From assembly GCF_000444995.1 (NCBI RefSeq), contig NC_022041.1:3501-67500 (forward strand): DNA of 64,000 nucleotides, written 5' to 3'. The first letter of the stretch is position 1. Every line of letters starts with the position of its first letter. This document shows, one piece after another, positions 25,833 through 33,762 of the stretch. The notes beneath the pieces were generated by a model. It did not search any database and was not told where the DNA came from. It worked only from the letters and a program-made list of their open reading frames with translations. A program made the position numbers and the translations under genes. The DNA comes from Paracoccus aminophilus JCM 7686 (GTDB lineage: Bacteria; Pseudomonadota; Alphaproteobacteria; Rhodobacterales; Rhodobacteraceae).

Positions 25833-26807
25833 ATGAAAGCTGCATTGAAGACCTCTGTCGCGCTTTTGCTCTGCATGGCCGCGACTCCGGCCTTGGCGAA
25901 CCGCGTCTTCGTCTCGAATGAAAAGGGCAATGACGTCACCGTCATCGACAGCGAAACGATGGAGGTGATCGGTCATTATCCGGTCGGCGCCCGCCCGCGG
26001 GGCATCACCATCAGCCCCGATGGCAAGGAGCTTTATGTCTGCGTCTCGGACGATGACCTCGTCCGGGTCTTCAACCCCGACACGATGGAGGAGATGCACA
26101 CCTTGCCCTCGGGGCCTGACCCCGAGCTCTTCGTGCTCCATCCCTCGGGCAACCCGCTTTATATCGCCAATGAGGACGACAACCTCGTCACCGTGGTCGA
26201 TACCAAGACCCACAAGGTTCTGGCCGAGATCCCGGTGGGCGTCGAACCCGAGGGCATGGCGGTCAGCCCGGATGGCAAGACCGTGGTGAACACCTCGGAA
26301 ACCACCAATATGGCGCATTTCATCGACAGCACGACCTTCGAGATCACCGCGAATACGCTGGTCGATTCCCGGCCGCGCTTCGCCGAATTCAGCCCGGATG
26401 AGAAACATCTCTATGTCTCGGCAGAGATCGGCGGCACGGTCAGCGTCATCGACCCCGCCACCCGCGAAGTCATCAAGAAGATCACCCTCGAGATCCCCGG
26501 CGTTTTGCCCGAGGCGATCCAGCCCGTCGGCGTGCGCGTGACCAAGGACAGCAAGAAGGTCTTTGTCGCGCTCGGCCCGGCGAACCGGGTTGCGGTGATC
26601 AATGGCGAGACCATGGAGGTCGAGAAATACCTGCTGGTCGGCCAGCGCGTCTGGCAGCTCGCCTTCACGCCGGACCAGAAATACCTCTACACGACCAACG
26701 GCAATTCGAATGACGTGTCAGTCATTGATGTCGCGAAAGAAGAAGTCGTGAAATCGATCCCCGTGGGCCAACAGCCCTGGGGGGTCACCATTGCTCCCAA
26801 TAAATAA
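25833..26807 (+). CDS. PQQ-associated YVTN beta-propeller repeat protein
   Basis: A 324-residue secreted propeller (signal peptide to about residue 22, TPALANRV). It has about seven blades with motifs such as GNDVTVIDSETMEVIGHY, DNLVTVVDTKTHKVLAEI and SNDVSVIDVAKEEVVKSI. A GAGGGAGA site precedes 25833, only 8 bp after the preceding stop, so it is co-transcribed with the binding protein. It is a different protein from the propeller at 22806 but of the same general type. The family accompanies PQQ dehydrogenase ABC systems; the role is unknown. Confidence 0.87.
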   Translation: MKAALKTSVALLLCMAATPALANRVFVSNEKGNDVTVIDSETMEVIGHYPVGARPRGITISPDGKELYVCVSDDDLVRVFNPDTMEEMHTLPSGPDPELFVLHPSGNPLYIANEDDNLVTVVDTKTHKVLAEIPVGVEPEGMAVSPDGKTVVNTSETTNMAHFIDSTTFEITANTLVDSRPRFAEFSPDEKHLYVSAEIGGTVSVIDPATREVIKKITLEIPGVLPEAIQPVGVRVTKDSKKVFVALGPANRVAVINGETMEVEKYLLVGQRVWQLAFTPDQKYLYTTNGNSNDVSVIDVAKEEVVKSIPVGQQPWGVTIAPNK

Positions 26808-26845
26808 ATAAACGCGACAAAATAATCTCGACAAGGAGGAAGACC

Positions 26846-27439
26846 ATGACCCGATTGCTGACCTGTCTGATGATCATGGCGGGGCTTGCCCTGCCTGCCG
26901 CTGCGCAAGAAACGGCTCCGGCTGCAAAGCCCGGCGCGAGTGCTGCGGCCGATCAGGGCGCGGCCGCGCAAAAGGATGACGATGATGACGGCGATGAGGC
27001 CAAACCGGCCGAAGCAGCTGCCGCCCCGGCAGCAGCTGCCGCCCCGGCAGCAGGTGCCGTTCAACACCACGATTTCGGACCTTCGGGCATTATGGCCAAG
27101 GCCAATCGCGAGGATCTGGCGCCGCTGACGCTCAGCGCGGGCAAGCCGGTCGCTGAGGGCCCCTATACGCTGCAATCGGGCGGCTATTACCGCATCAAGA
27201 TCGTCGCGGACGGGACGCAAGAGCTTGGCCTGTCGGGCGGTGATTTCTTCCGCGCGATTTGGGTCAATGAAGTCGTCATCAACTCGATCGAGATCCGTCC
27301 GATGGGCATCCATTCGTTCGAATTCGACGAGGCCGGTGAAATCACCATGACCTTCATCGCGATCAAGCCCGGCACCTATGAGCTGTCGATCCCGCGCTCG
27401 ACCGGCGAGTCGCAAAAGGCCACCTTCACCATCCGCTAA
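26846..27439 (+). CDS. Secreted acidic, Ala/Pro-linker protein with a beta-rich C-terminal domain; function unknown
   Basis: The 197-residue precursor has a signal peptide (cleavage near AAAQE, residue 20). An acidic cluster (residues 44-51: five Asp, Gly, Asp, Glu) follows, then an Ala/Pro linker (53-72) encoded by an 18-base tandem repeat, then a beta-rich domain of about 125 residues ending TYELSIPRSTGESQKA. The C-terminal half recalls cupredoxin-like sandwiches but lacks the Cys and Met copper ligands. The acidic cluster could bind calcium or a lanthanide (inference). It lies between the propeller and the ABC ATPase gene. Confidence 0.8.
   Translation: MTRLLTCLMIMAGLALPAAAQETAPAAKPGASAAADQGAAAQKDDDDDGDEAKPAEAAAAPAAAAAPAAGAVQHHDFGPSGIMAKANREDLAPLTLSAGKPVAEGPYTLQSGGYYRIKIVADGTQELGLSGGDFFRAIWVNEVVINSIEIRPMGIHSFEFDEAGEITMTFIAIKPGTYELSIPRSTGESQKATFTIR
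27014..27054 (+). repeat. 18-base tandem repeat in the Ala/Pro linker coding region
   Basis: GCAGCTGCCGCCCCGGCA occurs twice in direct succession (27014..27031 and 27032..27049), followed by a partial copy. It encodes the AAAPAA units of the linker and could expand or contract by slippage in steps of six residues. Confidence 0.85.
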
Positions 27440-27454
27440 TAGCGGCGTGCCAAC

Positions 27455-27478
27455 ACCGGAGGCGCTTCCGCCTCCGGT
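27455..27478 (+). repeat. Intercistronic stem-loop before the ABC ATPase gene
   Basis: ACCGGAGGCG and CGCCTCCGGT form a perfect 10-bp stem around the tetraloop CTTC, with no following T tract. It probably stabilises the upstream messages or reduces expression of the downstream ABC genes. Confidence 0.65.
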
Positions 27479-27499
27479 CCTGATCATCGACGGGATATC

Positions 27500-28225
27500 A
27501 TGAACAGCCCTGCGCTTGAGATCGACAATGTCAGCCATAATTTCGGCAAGGTGAAGGCGCTGGACGATGTTTCTCTGACCGTGCCGCGCGGCAGTTTCAC
27601 CGCGCTGCTCGGCGTGAACGGCGCGGGCAAGACCACGCTGTTTTCGCTGATTACGCGACTTTACACCAATAGTTCAGGCGTGATCCGGGTCGCGGGCCAT
27701 GATTTGCGCCGTGATCCCGCGCAGGCTTTGGCCCGGCTGGGCGTGGTCTTTCAGTCGCGCGCGCTCGATACCGATCTGACCGTGCGCCAGAACCTCGAAT
27801 ACCACGCCAGCCTGCATGGGATTTCTCGCCGCATGGCCCGCGAGCGCATAGCGCAGGTGCTCGATCTGGTCGATCTGGCCGATCGCCGCGATGTCCGGGT
27901 TTCGGCGCTGTCGGGGGGCCAAAGCCGCCGGGCCGAGATTGCGCGCGCGCTGATCAACCGCCCCGAGCTTTTGCTTCTCGACGAAGCGACGGTCGGGCTG
28001 GATGTGAAATCCCGGGCCGAGGTGCTTGCGCTCACCCGCCGCCTGATCGCCGAGGAAAACGTCTCCGCGCTGTGGGCCACGCATATCATGGACGAGATCG
28101 CGCCAAGCGACGGGCTGGTGATCTTGCATCAGGGGCGGGTCCTGCGTCGCGGTCTGGCTGGCGAGATCGAGGCCGGTGGAGATCTGACGACGACATTCCT
28201 TGAACTGACGGGGCAAAGCGCATGA
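27500..28225 (+). CDS. ABC transporter ATP-binding protein, PQQ-dehydrogenase-associated
   Basis: A 241-residue ABC ATPase. Walker A is GVNGAGKTT near residue 38, the Q-loop is VVFQSRALDTDLTV near residue 82, the signature is LSGGQSRRAEIARAL near residue 138 and Walker B is LLLLDEATVGLD near residue 158. Its closest resemblance is to the exporter/drug-efflux (NodI/CcmA-like) class that pairs with ABC-2 permeases, and the next gene is such a permease (4-bp overlap). The cargo is unknown. Confidence 0.88.
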   Translation: MNSPALEIDNVSHNFGKVKALDDVSLTVPRGSFTALLGVNGAGKTTLFSLITRLYTNSSGVIRVAGHDLRRDPAQALARLGVVFQSRALDTDLTVRQNLEYHASLHGISRRMARERIAQVLDLVDLADRRDVRVSALSGGQSRRAEIARALINRPELLLLDEATVGLDVKSRAEVLALTRRLIAEENVSALWATHIMDEIAPSDGLVILHQGRVLRRGLAGEIEAGGDLTTTFLELTGQSA

Positions 28226-29043
28226 ATGTCCGCCGCTTTCCCGCCCGCGCTTGGGCGACCGCTTTTCTGGGCATCACCAAGCGCGAGACCCTGCGCTTCA
28301 TCAACCAGCGCGGCCGCTTCCTTGCCGCGCTGGTCCGGCCTCTGGTCTGGCTTTTCATCTTCGCGGCGGGATTTCGCGCCGTGCTGGGTCTCTCGATCAC
28401 GCCGCCCTATCAGACCTATGTGCTCTATGAGGTCTATGTCACGCCCGGTCTGGTCGGGATGATCCAGCTCTTCAACGGGATGCAAAGCTCGCTTTCTATG
28501 GTCTATGACCGCGAGACCGGCGCGATGCGCACCCTGCTGGTCAGCCCGTTCCCGCGCTGGTTCCTGCTGGGCTCAAAACTGGTCGCCGGGGTGCTGGTTT
28601 CTCTGCTGCAAGCCTATGCCTTTCTGGCGATTGCGTGGCTCTGGGGCATCCATGTGCCGCTGTGGGGCTATGTTACGGTTCTGCCCGCGCTGTTTTTGTC
28701 GGGGCTGATGCTGGGGGCGATGGGGCTCTTTCTGTCGTCGGGCATCCGGCAGCTTGAAAACTTCGCGGGGGTGATGAATTTCGTCATCTTCCCGATGTTT
28801 TTCGCCTCGACCGCGCTTTATCCGCTCTGGCGAATGAAAGAGGCCTCGGTGCTGCTTTACCGCATCTGCGCGCTGAACCCGTTCAGCCATGCGGTGGAAC
28901 TGATCCGCTTTGCGCTTTACGGACAGGTGAATTTCCTGTCCCTTGCTGTGGTGCTGGGCTGTCTTGCAGCTTTCTTTCTGGGTGCGGTCTGGATGTATGA
29001 TCCATCCAAGGGGCTCTGGGCCCGGCGAAAGGGGGGAATATGA
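28222..29043 (+). CDS. ABC-2 type permease, PQQ-dehydrogenase-associated
   Basis: A 273-residue ABC-2 (exporter-type) permease with about six hydrophobic segments, for example LVRPLVWLFIFAAGFRAVLG near residue 38 and FAGVMNFVIFPMFFASTALYPLW near residue 183. The family element MVYDRETGAMRTLLVSPFPRWF lies near residue 95. It resembles PedC-like permeases found near PQQ alcohol dehydrogenases. It partners the ATPase encoded immediately upstream. The permease class suggests export, while the operon's first gene encodes an importer-type receptor. Confidence 0.87.
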   Translation: MNVRRFPARAWATAFLGITKRETLRFINQRGRFLAALVRPLVWLFIFAAGFRAVLGLSITPPYQTYVLYEVYVTPGLVGMIQLFNGMQSSLSMVYDRETGAMRTLLVSPFPRWFLLGSKLVAGVLVSLLQAYAFLAIAWLWGIHVPLWGYVTVLPALFLSGLMLGAMGLFLSSGIRQLENFAGVMNFVIFPMFFASTALYPLWRMKEASVLLYRICALNPFSHAVELIRFALYGQVNFLSLAVVLGCLAAFFLGAVWMYDPSKGLWARRKGGI

Positions 29044-29645
29044 AGCGGATTCTTCTGACGGCGGCAATGGTCGGAGGCCTTGGGGCCGGGATGGCTTGGG
29101 CCGAGACGGGCACCGATCCTGATTGGCCCTGCATCCAGCGCAAGCAGCCGCATCTGTCGCTTGGGCAGGTCTGGACCGGCCCGGTGCCGACCGAGGCCCA
29201 GCAAGAGCTGGCGAAGACGCGCGACATCGCCAATCTTGCCGAGGCGCTCGAGCAAAGGCGGGTTTCGGTCGAGGATGCCGAAAAGCAGATCGGCGATTAC
29301 GCCAAGACGGCCAGCAATGACCAGCTCACCGCGCTGATGGTGGCGATCTTCGACCGTCTGGACAGCCGCCGCGCCTCGCTGATCGAGGGGATCGGCCGCT
29401 ATGGTCACAAGCAGGTCGCGCTCGCCCAGCAGATCGATGACCGTCGCGGCAAGATGGAAGCGATGCAGAAGGCCGACAAACCGGACTTCGATGCGATCGA
29501 CAAAGAGGAAGCCGCGCTCGACTGGGACACGCGCATCTTCACCGACCGCCAGCAATCGCTGACCTATGTCTGCGAGACGCCGGTGATCCTTGAACAGCGC
29601 GCCTTCTCTCTGGGCCGGGCAATTGCCGCCGGGCTGAAATCCTGA
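29040..29645 (+). CDS. Secreted helical protein of unknown function at the end of the ABC operon
   Basis: I do not recognise this 201-residue protein. It has a signal peptide (cleavage near AWAET, residue 20-21), a tryptophan/cysteine segment DPDWPCIQRKQPHLS near residue 26, then long, probably alpha-helical stretches rich in Glu, Gln, Lys and Arg (about 55-170), and a second Cys in TYVCETPVI near residue 179. The two cysteines could form a disulfide. The start overlaps the permease stop (ATGA), so it belongs to the same operon and probably acts with the transporter in the periplasm. Confidence 0.8.
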   Translation: MKRILLTAAMVGGLGAGMAWAETGTDPDWPCIQRKQPHLSLGQVWTGPVPTEAQQELAKTRDIANLAEALEQRRVSVEDAEKQIGDYAKTASNDQLTALMVAIFDRLDSRRASLIEGIGRYGHKQVALAQQIDDRRGKMEAMQKADKPDFDAIDKEEAALDWDTRIFTDRQQSLTYVCETPVILEQRAFSLGRAIAAGLKS

Positions 29646-29664
29646 CGTTCGGTTTTTTCGAACG
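29646..29664 (+). terminator. Possible weak terminator after the ABC operon
   Basis: CGTTCG and CGAACG form a 6-bp stem with a seven-base loop containing six Ts, directly after the last stop. The T run is in the loop, not downstream, so this is tentative. Confidence 0.35.
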
Positions 29665-29755
29665 CGGCAATTGAAACTGACGGACTAACCGAACCATTCA
29701 TCGGCTCTTAAGTTGAGTTCGACATGATTGCGTGTGATTCCCAAGGGACAGGCAA

Positions 29756-30355
29756 ATGACCAAGGTTCTCGTTCTCTATTATTCGGCTTATGGCCATATC
29801 GAACAGATGGCGGAAGCCGTCGCTGAAGGCGCTCGCGAAACCGGCGCCACCGTCGACATCAAGCGCGTTCCCGAGCTGGTGCCGGAAGAAATCGCCAAAG
29901 CGTCCTATTACAAGATGGACCAGAAGGCACCGATCGCGACCATCGCGGATCTGGAAAACTATGATGCGATCATCATCGGCACCGGCACGCGCTTTGGCCG
30001 GATGACCGGGCAGATGTCGAACTTTCTCGATCAGGCGGGCGGTCTCTGGGCGCGCGGCGCTTTGAACGGCAAGGTCGGCGCGGCCTTCACCTCGACCGCG
30101 ACCCAGCATGGCGGTCAGGAAACCACGCTGTTTTCGATCATCACCAATATGCTGCATTTCGGCATGACCGTCGTCGGGCTCGACTATGGTTTCGCCGGTC
30201 AGATGGACAATTCCAAGATCGTCGGCGGCGCGCCCTATGGCGCCACGACCATCGCGAACGGCGACGGCTCGCGTCAGCCGGGGCCGGAAGAGCTGGACGG
30301 CGCGCGCTATCTCGGTCGCCGCGCCGCGACGACGGCGGCAAAGCTTTTTGCCTAA
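29756..30355 (+). CDS. wrbA: NAD(P)H:quinone oxidoreductase WrbA
   Basis: WrbA is a tetrameric FMN flavodoxin-fold enzyme that reduces quinones by two electrons, protecting against redox stress. The 199-residue product begins [18 protein letters not shown] (FMN phosphate loop). It has [19 protein letters not shown] near residue 78, [13 protein letters not shown] near residue 112 and [16 protein letters not shown] near residue 162, all typical. The length matches the family. It is a single-gene unit closed by a terminator at 30393. Confidence 0.95.
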   Translation: MTKVLVLYYSAYGHIEQMAEAVAEGARETGATVDIKRVPELVPEEIAKASYYKMDQKAPIATIADLENYDAIIIGTGTRFGRMTGQMSNFLDQAGGLWARGALNGKVGAAFTSTATQHGGQETTLFSIITNMLHFGMTVVGLDYGFAGQMDNSKIVGGAPYGATTIANGDGSRQPGPEELDGARYLGRRAATTAAKLFA

Positions 30356-30392
30356 GATCAGGGCTTAAGCCCCGCACATCAGATCAGCGAAA

Positions 30393-30419
30393 GGCGTCGG
30401 AGCGATCCGGCGCCTTTTT
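30393..30419 (+). terminator. Rho-independent terminator after wrbA
   Basis: GGCGTCGG pairs with CCGGCGCC (one G-T pair) around a six-base loop, followed by five Ts. Confidence 0.88.
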
Positions 30420-30432
30420 CCGTCCCCAGGGC

Positions 30433-30762
30433 TCAGGCTTTGCAGCTGACCTCGACCACGGTCTTGTACCAGCGCACCGGCAGCCCCTTGTCCGAGCGCA
30501 CGATCATCCCGCCATCCTTGCGCGACAGCTCTTGATAGCCACGCGGGCAGAACTGGGCGGCGCGGGTTTTCACCTGCGCGTTCAGCGCGTTCTGATAGCC
30601 GATGGTCGTGGCCTTTTCCTGCACGATGAAGCTGTAGATGTTCTGGCCATTGCGGGCCTCGACCAGTGCGGCATTCTGCTGCTGGGGCACCGCGTCACAG
30701 GCTGCCAAAGCGAGAGACATCGCTCCGAGCATGGAAAGTTTGAGGGCGGTCTGTCGGATCAT
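30433..30762 (-). CDS. Small lipoprotein of unknown function
   Basis: A 109-residue precursor with a lipoprotein signal (LALAACDAV, lipid-modified Cys near residue 25) and a compact domain with two further cysteines (RAAQFCPRGYQELSR and VVEVSCKA). I do not recognise the domain. The start at 30762 has AAGGA seven bases upstream. Longer upstream frames run through the mobA promoter region and are not supported. It is divergent from mobA. Confidence 0.75.
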   Translation of the reverse strand: MIRQTALKLSMLGAMSLALAACDAVPQQQNAALVEARNGQNIYSFIVQEKATTIGYQNALNAQVKTRAAQFCPRGYQELSRKDGGMIVRSDKGLPVRWYKTVVEVSCKA

Positions 30763-30915
30763 TCGCGTGTCCTTGCATGTCTTGAGCCACATCGGGCTGG
30801 GCGGGCTGAAATTCAATATGTCAGGCCATTCCGATTTCATCCCGACCTCAACCTTGCGGCTGGGACCGGCAGAGAGCGCTGGCCTTTCGCATGTCGCCCC
30901 GTCACAGTGAAGGGG

Positions 30916-31587
30916 ATGCAGCCGAAAATGGTGAATATTCTGGGCCCGAAGAGCAAAAAACTCCCCGCGATCATCCTCGCCGGAGGCCGTGCCACCCGAA
31001 TGGGCGGCGGCAACAAGGCGTTGCGCGTCCTCGGGGGCGAGACTTTGCTGGCCCGGGTCATCGCCCGGCTTTCGGACCAATGCGCGCCGGTGGCGATCAA
31101 CGCCAATACCGATCCCGAGGCTTTCGCGGGCTATAAGCTCCCGATCATCGCCGACACGATCCCGGGCTTTCCGGGTCCGCTCGCTGGGATCTTGGCGGGG
31201 ATGGAATGGGCCGCCGGGCTTGGGGCCGAGGCGGTGGTGAGCGTGTCAGTCGACACGCCCTTCCTGCCGCTCGATCTGGTGCATCGTCTGCGCGAGGCGG
31301 CGGGGCGGCACGGGATTGCGCTCGCGGCCAGCACGGACGCCGAAACGGGGCGAATGCAGGATCATCCGACCTGCTCGCTCTGGCCGGTCAGCCTGCGCGA
31401 AGACTTGGCGCAGGCGATCGAAAGCGGGCTTTTGAGGCCGGGGCAGTTCGCGGCGGCCTATGATCCGGGCCGCGCGGTCTTTGCCAGCCAGCCCTTCGAC
31501 CCGTTCACCAATGTGAACACGCCCGGCGATCTGGCAGAGGCAGAGGCCCTGACCCGGACCCCCGCCGGTTCCCTGCGCGGCTTCTAG
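30916..31587 (+). CDS. mobA: Molybdenum cofactor guanylyltransferase
   Basis: MobA attaches GMP to molybdopterin-Mo to make the bis-MGD cofactor of DMSO-reductase-family enzymes such as nitrate and formate dehydrogenases. The 223-residue product has the nucleotidyltransferase loop ILAGGRATRMGGGNKAL near residue 21, INANTDPEAF near residue 62, SVDTPFLP near residue 112 and FTNVNTPGDL near the C-terminus. The start is uncertain: ATG at 30916 sits immediately after AGGGG, while ATG at 30928 or GTG at 30931 would give better spacing. It converges on thiX with a 4-bp overlap. Confidence 0.92.
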   Translation: MQPKMVNILGPKSKKLPAIILAGGRATRMGGGNKALRVLGGETLLARVIARLSDQCAPVAINANTDPEAFAGYKLPIIADTIPGFPGPLAGILAGMEWAAGLGAEAVVSVSVDTPFLPLDLVHRLREAAGRHGIALAASTDAETGRMQDHPTCSLWPVSLREDLAQAIESGLLRPGQFAAAYDPGRAVFASQPFDPFTNVNTPGDLAEAEALTRTPAGSLRGF

Positions 31588-32324
31588 GCGCCGTAGCGCT
31601 TGAGCCCGCGGCGCAGGATGTAGGCGATCAGCTGGGCGAAGATCACGGTCATCAGCGACAGGACCAGAAGCGCCGCAAAGACCTGATCGGTCTTCATCCG
31701 GCCATTGGCGTGGATCATCAGTGCGCCCAAGCCCTTGGCCCCGCCAACCCATTCACCGACCACCGCGCCAATCGGCGCATAAACGGCGGCAAGGCGCAGC
31801 CCGGTTCCAAGCTGCGGCAAAGCGGCGGGAATGCGCAGATGCCACATCCGCCGCGCCGGAGAGGCCCCCATGACCTGCGCCAGATCGAGCGCGGCGGCAG
31901 GCGTGCGCAGCAAGCCATCGAGAAAGGCCGAGGCGACCGGGAAGAAGACGATCAGCACCGTCATCGCGATCTTGGGCTGCATCCCATAGCCCAGCCAGAG
32001 CGTCAGGATTGGCGCCAGCGCAAAGACCGGGATGGTCTGGCTGAAGGTCAAAAGCGGGTGGAGCACGCCGCTGATGCGCCGCGACGAGGCCATGATGACC
32101 GCGAGCGCCGCGCCAAGGCTCGCGCCGATCACGAAACCCAGAACGACCTCGGCCCCGGTGAAGCTGGCGGCCTGCGCGATCTCGGCGCGGTTCAGCCACA
32201 AAGATTTCACCACGGCCACGGGCGAGGGCAGCAGGAAGGGCGGCAATTGCGCGATCCAGATGATGCCTTGCCAAATCAGCAAGGCGACGATCAGGACGGG
32301 CAGGATGGCTTTCAGGGTCTTCAT
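31584..32324 (-). CDS. thiX: Thiamine-precursor ABC transporter permease (ThiX-like)
   Basis: A 246-residue importer permease with six predicted membrane segments and the EAA-type loop (LDLAQVMGASPARRMWHLRIPAALPQLGTGL, in part, near residue 145). The family imports pyrimidine precursors of thiamine. It is the last gene of the TPP-controlled operon and overlaps thiZ by 4 bp. The specific substrate is inferred from ThiY and TenA in the same operon. Confidence 0.87.
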   Translation of the reverse strand: MKTLKAILPVLIVALLIWQGIIWIAQLPPFLLPSPVAVVKSLWLNRAEIAQAASFTGAEVVLGFVIGASLGAALAVIMASSRRISGVLHPLLTFSQTIPVFALAPILTLWLGYGMQPKIAMTVLIVFFPVASAFLDGLLRTPAAALDLAQVMGASPARRMWHLRIPAALPQLGTGLRLAAVYAPIGAVVGEWVGGAKGLGALMIHANGRMKTDQVFAALLVLSLMTVIFAQLIAYILRRGLKRYGA

Positions 32325-33061
32325 GCCAGCATCCTGCGCAAAAGGGCGGCCTCGGCTGCCATGACTTCGGGCGCATCGAAGGGACGCGCCTGACCCGGCG
32401 CGCGCGGGCCGGGGATCGGCTGATCCTCGAGCCCGGTTTCGGTCAAAAGCACGATCCGGTCGCCCAGACGCGCGGCCTCGGCCGGATCATGGGTCACCAA
32501 AAGCACCGTCCGCCCCTCCAACAGCCGCGCCGAGAGGCTTTGCATCCCCGCCCGCGTGCGCGCATCCAGCGCCGAGAAGGGCTCATCGAGCAGCACCAAG
32601 GGGCGATCTTCAAAAAGCGTGCGCGCCAAAGCCACGCGCTGGCGCTGCCCGCCCGAGAGGCGGTCGGGGCGGTGATCGGCGCGCTCGGCCAGACCGACGG
32701 CAGCGACCAGAGCTTCGGCGCGGGCGCGGTCGGGACGCTCGCCGCGCAGCCGCGCGCCCAGCATGACATTGCCGATGACATCGAGCCAACCGATCAGCCC
32801 CGGATCCTGTGCCATCAGTGCGACCGGCGTCTGCCGTTCCGCGATGCCCTCAAAGCGCACGCCGGTCTCGAGCCCCGCGATCAGGCGCAAGACCGTCGAT
32901 TTCCCGACGCCCGAGGGGCCAAGCAGGCAGGTCCATTCGCCCGCGCGCAGGTCCAGATCGATCGGCCCGAACAAAGGCGCGTCCCCGACCCAAGCCCGAC
33001 CCGCCAGATGGGCGGCCAGTTGGGGATGGGACGGGGCGCCAGACGGGGCGGCTGTGCTCAT
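32321..33061 (-). CDS. thiZ: Thiamine-precursor ABC transporter ATP-binding protein (ThiZ-like)
   Basis: A 246-residue ABC ATPase. Walker A is GPSGVGKST near residue 48, the signature is LSGGQRQRVALARTLF near residue 140 and Walker B is LVLLDEPFSALD near residue 160. The start at 33061 overlaps the tenA stop (ATGA). The reading frame continues open upstream across tenA but the extension is not ABC-like. It powers the ThiX/ThiY importer. Confidence 0.9.
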   Translation of the reverse strand: MSTAAPSGAPSHPQLAAHLAGRAWVGDAPLFGPIDLDLRAGEWTCLLGPSGVGKSTVLRLIAGLETGVRFEGIAERQTPVALMAQDPGLIGWLDVIGNVMLGARLRGERPDRARAEALVAAVGLAERADHRPDRLSGGQRQRVALARTLFEDRPLVLLDEPFSALDARTRAGMQSLSARLLEGRTVLLVTHDPAEAARLGDRIVLLTETGLEDQPIPGPRAPGQARPFDAPEVMAAEAALLRRMLA

Positions 33062-33762
33062 GCCCGGCCCAAGCCCCAGAAACCGACCTCGAGCCGGGTC
33101 GCGGTGGCGAAGCGTTGTGAGAGCTCGCGCCAGCGCGGCAGGCTGTGCGCATCGGGGCCCAGACGGCGGGCAATGGCGCTGTCCAAAAGCGCGCCGACCG
33201 CGTGGCAGGCTTTCTGGTAGTCCTCGCCGGCATAGGTGTCGATCCAGTCGCGATAGGGCGTGTCGGGCGCGGCCTCGCGCGCAAGGCGCAGCCCGATTTC
33301 GCCATAGCCCAGAACGCAGGGCGCAAGCGCCGCGACCACGTCGAGGAAATCGCCGGAAAAGCCGCTGTCGAGCACATAGCGCGTATAGGCAAGGTTCGGG
33401 ATCGCCTCGACCGTCGCTTCCAGCGTGGCGCGCGATATTCCCGCCGCCTCGCAAATCCCGACATGAAGCGCCATTTCCCCATCCAGCAGCGTATGGACCG
33501 TGGCCGAGCAGGCGCGCATTTCCTCGAAATTGCCGGCCTTGACCACCGCCAGCGCCCAAGCGCGCGAGAAATGGATCAGGAAGACGTAATCCTGTTGCAG
33601 ATAGGTCAGGAAATCGGCGCGGGGCAAAGCGCCCGAGCCGAGCCCTTCGACGAACGCATGGCGCGTGTAATCGTGCCAGTCGCTGGCGCAATCCTTGCGC
33701 CATGCGGCGAAGGCCTGCCCGTAATCTGGGCCGTAATCGGGAGAGTTCATCGGACCGCTCAC
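33058..33762 (-). CDS. tenA: TenA family aminopyrimidine aminohydrolase (thiaminase II)
   Basis: TenA hydrolyses 4-amino-5-aminomethyl-2-methylpyrimidine to HMP for thiamine salvage. The 234-residue helical protein has LQQDYVFLIHFSRAW near residue 55 (substrate Asp), LAPCVLGYGEIG near residue 140 (catalytic Cys) and EVGFWGL at the C-terminus (catalytic Glu). All key residues of the Cys-type TenA are present. The start is GTG at 33762 with AGGAAGGG upstream and a 4-bp overlap with thiY; ATG at 33750 is an alternative. Neighbouring ThiXYZ supply the precursor. Confidence 0.92.
   Translation of the reverse strand: MSGPMNSPDYGPDYGQAFAAWRKDCASDWHDYTRHAFVEGLGSGALPRADFLTYLQQDYVFLIHFSRAWALAVVKAGNFEEMRACSATVHTLLDGEMALHVGICEAAGISRATLEATVEAIPNLAYTRYVLDSGFSGDFLDVVAALAPCVLGYGEIGLRLAREAAPDTPYRDWIDTYAGEDYQKACHAVGALLDSAIARRLGPDAHSLPRWRELSQRFATATRLEVGFWGLGRA

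Noticed and set aside
30532..30915. N-terminal extension of mobA
   Set aside because: Overlaps the divergent lipoprotein gene and has no similarity to MobA; the protein family starts at about 30916.
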